NCBI GenBank assembly: GCA_003167055.1
Contig: PMUE01000323.1
Location: 1-6,642, forward strand
Source of the DNA: Vulcanimicrobiota bacterium
GTDB taxonomy: Bacteria; Vulcanimicrobiota; Vulcanimicrobiia; Vulcanimicrobiales; Vulcanimicrobiaceae
Reading direction: 5' to 3'
Length of the DNA: 6,642 nucleotides
Shown: positions 1 to 5,629 of the stretch, piece after piece
Position numbering within the stretch: position 1 is the first letter of the stretch
How the letters are laid out: the number at the start of each line of letters is the position of its first letter
The notes under the pieces: generated by a model
Seen by the model: the letters and a program-made list of their open reading frames with translations, nothing else
Told to the model about the DNA's origin: nothing
Databases searched by the model: none
Position numbers and translations under genes: made by a program

Positions 1-65
1 TGAAGCGGAGCGAGCGCCTCGATCACCTCACGCAGCGTGGCTTCGCCCGGGGCTCCGGACGTCAC
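1..65 (-). CDS. N-terminal fragment of an unidentified protein (possibly Nif3-like), cut by window edge
   Basis: A reading frame opens with GTG at 65-63, overlapping the thiolase TGA in a GTGA tetranucleotide, and stays open to the window edge (21 full codons). The visible residues begin VTSGAPGEA, and the stretch after it, LREVIEALAPL, reads like the first helix of a soluble protein. It recalls the start of Nif3/YqfO dinuclear-metal proteins, where a similar helix precedes a WD-x-VGL motif, but that motif would lie outside the window. The GTGA overlap has the same form as two other junctions here, which supports a real, translationally coupled gene downstream of the thiolase. There is only a weak GCAGG upstream as a ribosome site. 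The identity is a guess; the existence of a coding start is more likely than not. Confidence 0.4.
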   Translation of the reverse strand, partial: MTSGAPGEATLREVIEALAPL

Positions 66-1282
66 GCGGCCTGCACGTTCTCGAACACCGCCGCCAGGCC
101 CTGGCCGCCGCCGATGCACATCGTCTCCAGGCCATAGCGCCCGCCGCGGCGGTGCAGCTCACGCAGCAGCTTAGCCATGATGCGGCCGCCGGTCGCGCCG
201 ATCGGGTGTCCGAGCGAGATCCCCGAGCCGTTGACGTTGACGCGCTGCAGCCCATCGGGCAGGTCCCATTCGCGCAGTACCGCCAGCGCCTGGGCCGCGA
301 ATGCCTCGTTGAGCTCGATCACGCCCAGATCTTTCTCGGCGATGCCGGCGCGCTGCAACGCGTTGGGAATCGCGTACGCCGGGCCGATCCCCATGATCGC
401 CGGGTCGACGCCGACCACGCTCGAACTGATCAGCCGCCCGATCCAAGAAAGCCCATCAGCCTTCGCCTGACGCATCGTCGTCAGTACCACGGCGGCGGCG
501 CCATCGGTCAAGCCGCTTGCGTTTCCGGGTGTAACCACGCCGTCTTTGACGAATCGTGCCGGCAACTTGCTAAGCTTTTCCATCGACAAGCCGGCGCGCG
601 GGCCTTCGTCTTTACCGATAACGGCTTGGGCGCCTTTGGGACCGCTCACCGTTACCGGCGCGATCTCGCTCGCAAAATAGCCGCTGGTTTGCGCCTCGAG
701 CGCACGCGACTGGCTTGCAAGCGCGAATTCGTCGCACGCTTCGCGCGCGATGCCGTACTTCTTCGCCAGATTTTCGGCGGTGATCGCCATCGGGGTGTTG
801 CCGTACGAATCGGTCAGCGCGCTCCAGAGCGAATCTTCGAACTGCACGTTGGCGCCGAACGGGAAGCCGCGACGCGCACCACGCACCACGTGCGGCGCCT
901 GGGTCATGTTCTCGGTGCCGCCGGCGAGCGCGTACGTTGCTTCGCCCAGCCGCAGCGAACGTGCTGCCGACAAAATGGCCTCGAGGCCCGAGCCGCAGAG
1001 CCGGTTTACGGTCACAGCCGGCACGTCAACCGGAACGCCGGAGCGTAAGCCGACGTGCCGGGCAAGATAAATTGCATCGGGACTGCTTTGGATGACGTTG
1101 CCGAAGACGATTTCGTCGATCTTTTCGGCGGCGACCCCGCTACGTGTGATGGCCGCCTGCGCTGCGGCGACGCCTAAATCGGTGGCCGTAAGGTCGGCCA
1201 GGACGCCGCCGAGGTTGCCGAACGGCGTTCGGGCGCCCGCCAGTAGGACGACGTCGTCGTCGCGTAAGGTTCTGCTTGTCAT
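62..1282 (-). CDS. Acetyl-CoA acetyltransferase / thiolase
   Basis: This is a complete 406-residue thiolase, close to the usual 390-400. Such enzymes join two acyl-CoA units (acetoacetyl-CoA formation) or split 3-ketoacyl-CoA in beta-oxidation, in the cytoplasm. The whole catalytic set is visible: the nucleophile Cys96 in NRLCGSG, the NEAFA box at 325-329, His359 in SGISLGHPIGATGG, and the second cysteine Cys389 in MCIGGGQG. The N-terminal VVLLAGARTPFG and the GGTENMTQAP segment near 121-130 are typical. The ATG at 1282-1280 gives a natural family start, though the bases upstream (TACCCCCGGCCC) hold no good Shine-Dalgarno. Without 3-hydroxyacyl-CoA dehydrogenase or pha neighbours I cannot choose between AtoB, PhaA and FadA-like roles. 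It is divergent from the DUF2249-Crp gene and overlaps the next minus-strand gene by four bases. Confidence 0.95.
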   Translation of the reverse strand: MTSRTLRDDDVVLLAGARTPFGNLGGVLADLTATDLGVAAAQAAITRSGVAAEKIDEIVFGNVIQSSPDAIYLARHVGLRSGVPVDVPAVTVNRLCGSGLEAILSAARSLRLGEATYALAGGTENMTQAPHVVRGARRGFPFGANVQFEDSLWSALTDSYGNTPMAITAENLAKKYGIAREACDEFALASQSRALEAQTSGYFASEIAPVTVSGPKGAQAVIGKDEGPRAGLSMEKLSKLPARFVKDGVVTPGNASGLTDGAAAVVLTTMRQAKADGLSWIGRLISSSVVGVDPAIMGIGPAYAIPNALQRAGIAEKDLGVIELNEAFAAQALAVLREWDLPDGLQRVNVNGSGISLGHPIGATGGRIMAKLLRELHRRGGRYGLETMCIGGGQGLAAVFENVQAA

Positions 1283-1335
1283 GGGCCGGGGGTATTCCAG
1301 GAAGTTGCAGGGGGCACCCCTAACCTTCGCGGGTC
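1283..1335. promoter_or_regulatory. Divergent intergenic region with two small palindromes
   Basis: These 53 bases separate the start codons of the thiolase and the DUF2249-Crp regulator, so they should hold or overlap the promoters of both. Two dyads lie close together: TTCCAGGAA at 1295-1303 (four-base arms around A) and AGGGG-GCA-CCCCT at 1309-1321 (five-base arms). Either could be an operator, perhaps for the adjacent Crp-family protein, but neither matches the TGTGA/TCACA or TTGAT/ATCAA consensus of Crp or Fnr. I see no clear -35/-10 pair and no strong ribosome site for either gene. Short dyads are also expected by chance in GC-rich DNA. Confidence 0.25.
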
Positions 1336-2283
1336 ATGCCAATCACACGAACGGCCGCGATCACGCTCGATGCCCGCTCGATGCCGCCCGCGACCAAGAC
1401 CGAAGCGATCTTGGAAGCGTTCGACAAATTGCAAGTCGGCGGTGCGCTCGAGATCAACGAGGAGAGCGATCCGCGCGCGCTTCGCAACGAGATGGCGCAG
1501 TTGCGCCCCGGACGATTCTCCTGGGATGCGCGCAACCTTGGCGGAAACCGCTGGACGATTCGCCTCGAGCGCATCGACGAGCACGCTGACGGCGAAACGT
1601 TCCTCGGACACGTGTCGCAGTTTACGCAAGCTAAGGCGACCACGGTTAAGGAACTCGCCGGCCAGATGAGCGAGCGCAGCTATAAGTCGGGCGACACGAT
1701 TTTCGATGAAGGCGAGATGTGGCCGTATCTCGGCATCGTCAAGAGCGGTAAAGTCATTTACACGCTCCTGTCGCCGGACGGCAAGACGCATACGATCGGC
1801 GAGCGCCTCACCCACGATACGCTCAACGAGAGCGGCACGTTCGACGGCGGCGGGGCGACCACACGAGCTGAGGCGCTGACCGATGCCACCGTCGTGACGT
1901 TGCCGAGCGAAGCCGTGATGCACGCGATTCGCAACGACGCCGAACTCGCGCTGGGCTTCCTCATCGCGAGCTCGCAGGCGCGACGCCGTTCGATCGACAC
2001 GATTGCCGACCTCGCATTTGCGCACGTCTTGCAACGCGTGGCGAAATTCTTGCTCGGCTACGCGCGCGCATCGGTGGGCATGACGCGCGGGCTTCCCGGG
2101 GTTGAGAGTCTCTCGCAAGCCCAAATCGCAGCGGCGGCCGGCACGGTGCGCGACATGGCGGCACGCGCGTTGCTGCGTCTGAAGAACGCGCATGCGGTTG
2201 AACTCGATCGCGGTCGCGTCAAGGCGATCGATCGCGCGAGGCTCGAAGCCTTCGCGCACAACGTTCAAGCTCCACCCGTGTGA
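1336..2283 (+). CDS. Crp/Fnr-family transcriptional regulator with N-terminal DUF2249 domain
   Basis: This 315-residue protein has three parts. Residues about 9-78 look like DUF2249, a TusA-fold domain: they begin LDARSMPP, continue with an amphipathic helix and LEINEESDPRALR, and end with RPGRFSWD and a final strand WTIRLER. Residues about 86-205 form a cyclic-nucleotide-binding-type beta barrel (YKSGDTIFDEGE, then YLGIVKSGKVIYTLLSPDGK). Residues about 255-310 are a Crp-type winged helix (LSQAQIAAAAGTVRDMAARALLRL, given here in two overlapping pieces: LSQAQIAAAAGT and TVRDMAARALLRL). The recognition helix keeps Arg272 and Arg277, with Asp273 in place of the usual Glu. The phosphate-binding cassette is degenerate (LNESGTFDGGGATTRAEA): the usual GE pair and the cAMP-binding Arg are missing. 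The protein has no cysteine, so an Fnr iron-sulfur cluster is excluded. DUF2249 is known from hemerythrin-linked and nitrogen-oxide-related proteins; a redox or nitrogen-oxide input here is inference. Starting at the internal Met16 would cut into DUF2249, so the 1336 ATG is preferred. Confidence 0.88.
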   Translation: MPITRTAAITLDARSMPPATKTEAILEAFDKLQVGGALEINEESDPRALRNEMAQLRPGRFSWDARNLGGNRWTIRLERIDEHADGETFLGHVSQFTQAKATTVKELAGQMSERSYKSGDTIFDEGEMWPYLGIVKSGKVIYTLLSPDGKTHTIGERLTHDTLNESGTFDGGGATTRAEALTDATVVTLPSEAVMHAIRNDAELALGFLIASSQARRRSIDTIADLAFAHVLQRVAKFLLGYARASVGMTRGLPGVESLSQAQIAAAAGTVRDMAARALLRLKNAHAVELDRGRVKAIDRARLEAFAHNVQAPPV

Positions 2284-2822
2284 TTCAAATCATTCGCGCG
2301 AGCGACTATCGCGAACAACCTTGGAAGAACGGCGGCGGTCTCACACGAGAGATCGCCGTTGCGCTTTCCGGGAATCGGGTGCAGTGGCGCCTCTCCCTCG
2401 CGACGATCGAACGCGACGGACCGTTTTCCGAGTTTCGCGGCTACGATCGCACGATCGTCGCGCTCGACGGTGGCACGGTTGAACTCAACGTGGAAGGCCA
2501 ACCGGTCACGCTCGACCGCAACGAGCCGTACGAATTTCCCGGCGAAGCGAAGGTTACGTACCGAGTCCTCGGCGATGCGGCGCATGACCTCAACGTCATG
2601 ACGCTGCGCGACGACTTCGTGCACGATTGTGAGATCGTTACCTCGGTCCAGCGCTTTGTTTTAGATGAGGACGAGATCGTGTTCGTCTGCGCAATCGAAG
2701 GAACGGCGGCAGTGCTCGGTACGATGTGCGAGCGCGGCGACACGCTGTGCTTGCAGGTCGAGGACACGGTGGAGGTTGCGACCGACGGCTGCGCCGCGGT
2801 CGTGCGCATCACACCACTCTAA
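2280..2822 (+). CDS. hutD: HutD family protein (cupin fold)
   Basis: This 180-residue protein has the HutD family signature in order: PWKNGGGLTREI (14-25), QWRLSLATI followed by ERDGPFSEFRGYDRTI (35-59), YEFPG (84-88) and DLNVM (103-107). Its length matches the family. HutD is a bicupin protein; in Pseudomonas it is encoded with histidine-utilisation genes and is thought to bind formylglutamate or urocanate and limit hut expression. No hutU, hutH, hutI or hutG is present in the window, so its ligand here is open. The GTG start at 2280 overlaps the regulator's TGA (GTGA) and has no clear ribosome site of its own, so it is probably made by translational coupling and shares the regulator's promoter. 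Its TAA is interlocked with the stop of the minus-strand secreted-protein gene. Confidence 0.9.
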   Translation: MIQIIRASDYREQPWKNGGGLTREIAVALSGNRVQWRLSLATIERDGPFSEFRGYDRTIVALDGGTVELNVEGQPVTLDRNEPYEFPGEAKVTYRVLGDAAHDLNVMTLRDDFVHDCEIVTSVQRFVLDEDEIVFVCAIEGTAAVLGTMCERGDTLCLQVEDTVEVATDGCAAVVRITPL

Positions 2823-3121
2823 AACGGCGGAATGAAGACCGATTGGGGGCAGGGTCCATACGCCGATAGCGGAGCGGCACCAACGCCAATGGTGTCCTCG
2901 CCCGGCTCGCGCTTTTGGATGAAGCAAGACGTGAGGGGCCGACTCGGATAGTCAGATTGGTGCGCAACGCTTTGTGCCGGCCGCACGGGCGGCGCGGGCG
3001 GCGGCGGTGCGGGCCGCGGTGCCGACAAGGGCCTGGAAGCACTAGGCATGCTGAAGACCGGTGCGTGGGCAGCGGGAGCCGCAGAGATCGCGGCGGATGC
3101 AACGATGGCGATGAGAAACAT
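2819..3121 (-). CDS. Small secreted proline-rich protein, function unknown
   Basis: This 100-residue product has a signal-peptide-like start: a hydrophobic stretch from residue 2 to about 17 and an AHA cleavage motif at 18-20. A proline-rich segment follows (about 31-49, with PRPAPPPPAPPVRP), then a C-terminal part of mixed composition with two cysteines, Cys66 and Cys91, which could form a disulfide outside the cytoplasm. I do not recognise a family. Two things argue that it is real: a perfect AGGAGG five bases before the ATG (plus-strand 3127-3132), and an in-frame TAG 18 bases upstream that leaves this ATG as the natural start. An oddity is the lack of any Lys or Arg before the hydrophobic core, which is unusual for a Sec signal. 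The gene ends tail-to-tail inside the hutD stop codon. A role in the envelope is inference. Confidence 0.62.
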   Translation of the reverse strand: MFLIAIVASAAISAAPAAHAPVFSMPSASRPLSAPRPAPPPPAPPVRPAQSVAHQSDYPSRPLTSCFIQKREPGEDTIGVGAAPLSAYGPCPQSVFIPPF

Positions 3122-3211
3122 GACGCCCTCCTGGACCTATCCTAGCACGGTCTCGAATGACAGCGCATGATTCCGAGTGCCGCGCGCACCCGCAGGCGCT
3201 AGGCTAGGAGC
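3122..3211. promoter_or_regulatory. Divergent intergenic region before DUF1203-ada, with a possible Ada box
   Basis: These 90 bases separate the starts of the minus-strand secreted-protein gene and the plus-strand DUF1203-ada pair, and must hold promoters for both. They contain the AGGAGG ribosome site of the minus gene (3127-3132), and an AGGAG at 3206-3210 for DUF1203. At 3160-3168 the plus strand reads ACAGCGCAT, which matches seven of nine bases of the E. coli Ada-box core AAAGCGCAA. It sits about 50 bases before the DUF1203 start, a plausible activator position. GAAT and ATTC flank it as an imperfect dyad (3155-3173). On the minus strand, TAGGAT (plus 3138-3143) might be a -10, but I find no matching -35. 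No confident plus-strand promoter is visible. Confidence 0.3.
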
Positions 3212-3214
3212 ATG

Positions 3215-3685
3215 ATGACAACAACGAATATCGCGCTCGCGCTTGCTTACGTGCCGATTCCCGACGAAATCGCCTCCGAGGCGCGGCGCACCCTGCAGGA
3301 CCGCTTCGGCCATCAACTTGCAGTGGCGCGGAACCAAGGCCCATGCCGCTCGTGTCTACGGATTTCGAAAGCACCCGAGGACCTGATTCTGCTCTCCTAT
3401 CAACCGCTGCCCGACACGAATCCCTACGCGGAGATCGGCCCGATTTTTATCCACGCGCACGAATGTACGCCGTACGACTCGCCGGATTTCCCGGCCGATT
3501 TAATCGAGCGTGAACTCGTGGTGCGAGCGTACAATTTCGACGGACGCATCGCCGACGCAACGGTTGCAGCGCCCGGAGAGGCGCAGCGTGCGGCGGCGGA
3601 TTTTCTGCGCAGCGATAGTATTGCCGAAGTGCATCTGCGCGCTCGCAGCTACACCTGCTTCTACTTCAAGGTGGTCCGCGCGTGA
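3215..3685 (+). CDS. DUF1203 domain-containing protein
   Basis: This is a 156-residue cytoplasmic protein matching the DUF1203 pattern: CRSCLR near residues 44-49, then LILLSYQPLPDTNPYAEIGP, a FIHAHEC segment (about 78-84), LVVRAYNFDGRI with the family's RAYxxDGRI core (about 101-112), and a closing strand with YTCFYFKV. The family has no established function. The CxxC pair and the HAHEC cluster look like possible metal ligands, though this is inference. Two ATGs stand in tandem at 3212 and 3215. The AGGAG at 3206-3210 lies four bases from the second and only one from the first, so I prefer 3215. The gene ends in a GTGA overlap with ada, so the two are probably co-transcribed and translationally coupled, placing DUF1203 in the alkylation-response unit. 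Confidence 0.85.
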   Translation: MTTTNIALALAYVPIPDEIASEARRTLQDRFGHQLAVARNQGPCRSCLRISKAPEDLILLSYQPLPDTNPYAEIGPIFIHAHECTPYDSPDFPADLIERELVVRAYNFDGRIADATVAAPGEAQRAAADFLRSDSIAEVHLRARSYTCFYFKVVRA

Positions 3686-4662
3686 CGGATGCACCCTTTT
3701 ACGGCGTCACCACCACCGGCGTCTATTGCCGCAAGGGCTGCGCGAGTCGCACGCCGCTGGCCAAGAACGTGCGCTTTTTCAACGACCTGCAAGCCGCGCG
3801 CGATGCCGGATTCCGAGCGTGCAAACGCTGCAGGCCCGACAACGCGACGGCGATTGACGAGCGCATCGTGCAAGCTTGTCGCCTGCTCGACGGCGAGGAA
3901 TCGCTGACGCTCGCGCAACTCGGCGCACGCGTTGGGTTAAGCCCCGGCCACTTGCAACGCCGCTTCACGCGTGCGATCGGGCTTTCGCCCCGGCGTTACG
4001 CGCAACTCTCGCGCGAGGAGCGCTTGCGTCGCGTCATTCGCGCAGCGCCGTCGGTAACCGCGGCACTCTATGACGCCGGGTATGGATCGTCGGCAAGCGC
4101 CTACGCCGGCGCATCGAAGCGCCTCGGCATGACGCCGGCCGCGCTGCGCAACGGCGCGCCGAACGAGCAGATCGGCTACGCGATCGTGAATTCGGCGCTC
4201 GGACGCGTGCTCGTCGCGGCCACGTCACGCGGCATCTGCCGCGTGGACATCGGCGAGCGTGATGCGATGCTCGAAGGGCGATTGCGTGAAGCGTTTCCGT
4301 CTGCAGCCTTCGAGCGCAGTGATGAGCGCCTCGAGAGCGCGACCTCGCGCATCGTGGCCTACCTTGCCAACCAGGGGCCGTGGCCGTTGCTCCCGCTCGA
4401 CGTGCGCGCAACGGCGTTCCAAATGCGCGTCTGGGAAGCCCTGCGCGCCATCAAGCCCGGGACGACGATGGGCTACGGCGAACTCGCGCGGGCGATCGGC
4501 TCGCCGGCCGCCGCTCGCGCGGTCGCACAGGCGTGCGCGAGCAATCCGATTGCGCTGCTGATTCCCTGTCATCGGATCGTCCCGGCCGCCGGCGGTGCGG
4601 GAGGGTATCGCTGGGGACCGCAGCGCAAAGCGCGGCTGCTCGAAATCGAACGCCGTCCCTAA
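3682..4662 (+). CDS. ada: Bifunctional Ada: DNA methylphosphotriester / O6-methylguanine methyltransferase and transcriptional regulator
   Basis: Ada removes methyl groups from damaged DNA onto its own cysteines and, once methylated, activates repair genes. All three domains are present in 326 residues. The N-terminal zinc domain has Cys16 and Cys20 (GVYCRKGC) and Cys47 and Cys50 (ACKRC); Cys16 corresponds to the methylphosphotriester acceptor Cys38 of E. coli. An AraC-type helix-turn-helix covers about 60-155 (LTLAQLGARVGLSPGHLQRRF; the second helix pair ends GMTPAALRNG). The O6-alkylguanine transferase domain covers about 165-325, with AFQMRVWEALRAI, GYGELARAIGSP and the active-site IPCHRIV (Cys296). 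The protein starts only 15 residues before the first zinc cysteine, against 37 in E. coli Ada, so the usual first helix is missing. The GTG start is supported by AAGGTGG at 3668-3674, seven bases upstream. No alkA or alkB lies in the window. Confidence 0.95.
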   Translation: MTDAPFYGVTTTGVYCRKGCASRTPLAKNVRFFNDLQAARDAGFRACKRCRPDNATAIDERIVQACRLLDGEESLTLAQLGARVGLSPGHLQRRFTRAIGLSPRRYAQLSREERLRRVIRAAPSVTAALYDAGYGSSASAYAGASKRLGMTPAALRNGAPNEQIGYAIVNSALGRVLVAATSRGICRVDIGERDAMLEGRLREAFPSAAFERSDERLESATSRIVAYLANQGPWPLLPLDVRATAFQMRVWEALRAIKPGTTMGYGELARAIGSPAAARAVAQACASNPIALLIPCHRIVPAAGGAGGYRWGPQRKARLLEIERRP

Positions 4663-5582
4663 TCTCGCTCGACGACCGTTTGCGCAAGCGCGGTGTCGTC
4701 GGCAACGAGATCGATCGTGGCGATGCGATCGTCGACGATGGTAAAGTGGAATGCAACGCGCACCTCGCCGTCATGCATCCACACCGCGCCCGGCTTGCCA
4801 TTGAGTAAGACCGGTTGCGCAGCCCGCGCACGTTCCGAGAACATCCGTGCGACGGCATCCGCGCCTTTGATACCAGCTTCCAGACGATCGTTTTGCCAGT
4901 ACTCCGCGCCGCCCATCGCCATCACCGCGGCATCCACGCGAAGCGTTGCCGCCGGATCGAGCAGCGCGAGCAACGCAGAGAAATTTCCCGACCGCGAGGC
5001 TTGGAGAAACGCGCGCACGAGTTCGTCGTGCCGCTGCGTCGCCACATCACGTCCGGCGGATGCGCCGCGCACGCGGCGGCGAGCGCGGCTCGCGAGCTGC
5101 CGCGCTGCCTCGGGTGTCCGTCCGACGATCGCTGCGATGTCATCGAAGGGCACGTCGAACATGTCGTGCAGCACGAATGCGACGCGCTCCGCCGGCGAGA
5201 GCGTATCGAGCAGCATCAGCAGGGCCACGCCGATCGAATCGGCCAGCAGCGCCTCTTCCTCGGGGCCTTCGCCGGAAGCAATCGCGACGATGTCGCGACG
5301 TGGGTCGTGCGGCGTTAGCTCCTCGCGCCGGCTTTCGCGCCATTTCAGCGCATCGAGGCAGACGCGCGCAACAACGGTTGTGAGCCAACCTTCTAGGTTC
5401 GAAACCTGCGCGATGTCCGCGCGGCTGATGCGCAGCCAACTCTCTTGCAACGCATCGTCGGATTCGGCAGCCGATCCCAGAATTCGTCGCGCGATGCGCT
5501 GCAAGCGCGGTCTAGCGCCCTCGAAGCGCTCCGCGAGCCACTCTGCATCACCTGGTGAGCCCCCGCCTGCGGCGTCAGTCAC
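4659..5582 (-). CDS. SigJ/ECF41-like RNA polymerase sigma factor with C-terminal SnoaL-like domain
   Basis: This 307-residue protein directs RNA polymerase to a specific promoter set. Region 2 (about 14-80) has LQRIARRILGSAAESDDALQ and WLTTVVARVCLDAL, typical of the SigJ/ECF41 group. Region 4 (about 115-172) has LDTLSPAERVAFVLHDMF, FDDIAAIVGRTPEAARQLAS and a basic RARRRVRG end. Residues about 184-300 form a SnoaL/NTF2-like domain (ALLALLDPAATLRVD, GADAVARMF, PVLLNGKPGAV), which in ECF41 proteins regulates the sigma factor in place of a separate anti-sigma. No anti-sigma gene is next to it, in agreement. The WLPE linker motif of classical ECF41 is not seen; the linker reads ELTPHDPRRDI instead. 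The start is GTG at 5582 with a weak GGGGTG upstream. It is divergent from the VOC gene, and its stop interlocks with that of ada. Confidence 0.93.
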   Translation of the reverse strand: MTDAAGGGSPGDAEWLAERFEGARPRLQRIARRILGSAAESDDALQESWLRISRADIAQVSNLEGWLTTVVARVCLDALKWRESRREELTPHDPRRDIVAIASGEGPEEEALLADSIGVALLMLLDTLSPAERVAFVLHDMFDVPFDDIAAIVGRTPEAARQLASRARRRVRGASAGRDVATQRHDELVRAFLQASRSGNFSALLALLDPAATLRVDAAVMAMGGAEYWQNDRLEAGIKGADAVARMFSERARAAQPVLLNGKPGAVWMHDGEVRVAFHFTIVDDRIATIDLVADDTALAQTVVERD

Positions 5583-5604
5583 GTTTCACCCCGCTCGATC
5601 CGTC
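5577..5604 (+). promoter_or_regulatory. Candidate ECF41-type promoter for the VOC gene
   Basis: The plus strand carries AGTCACG at 5577-5583 and CGTC at 5601-5604, separated by 17 bases. As I recall it, the published ECF41 promoter motif is TGTCACA, about 16 bases, then CGTC; this site keeps GTCAC and all of CGTC. It lies correctly for the VOC gene: the -10 is about 26 bases before the TTG start and 11 before its ribosome site. The -35 overlaps the divergent sigma-factor start codon. The likely reading is that the SigJ-like protein controls its divergent neighbour, but both boxes are short and chance is not excluded. Confidence 0.35.
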
Positions 5605-5614
5605 ATACGCGTAG

Positions 5615-5620
5615 AAGGAG
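5615..5620 (+). promoter_or_regulatory. Ribosome binding site deciding a TTG start
   Basis: AAGGAG lies nine bases before the TTG at 5630. It fixes that rare start codon as the beginning of the VOC protein, because translation from there gives the complete first strand (KDVSLIVYP) expected of the family. The spacer is AT-rich (AATAAAATC), unlike the surrounding DNA, which would keep the site unstructured. Confidence 0.7.
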
Positions 5621-5629
5621 AATAAAATC

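Noticed and set aside
152..1048. A 298-residue open frame on the plus strand
   Set aside because: It is antisense to the thiolase, whose full catalytic set is visible; the plus product has no family resemblance.
1279..2268. A 329-residue open frame on the minus strand
   Set aside because: It lies wholly antisense to the DUF2249-Crp gene, is Arg/Ala-rich with no recognisable domain, and is expected from GC-rich codon use opposite a real gene.
1336..2283. Oxygen sensing by an Fnr-type iron-sulfur cluster
   Set aside because: The protein contains no cysteine residues.
2915..3145. A 76-residue plus-strand frame in the region of the secreted protein
   Set aside because: It has no ribosome site, is Arg-rich and runs into the opposite gene's leader; the minus-strand frame has AGGAGG and a signal-like start.
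4693..5625. A 310-residue open frame on the plus strand
   Set aside because: It is antisense to the sigma factor gene and has a Ser/Arg-rich low-complexity composition typical of a shadow frame; the sigma factor domains are unambiguous.
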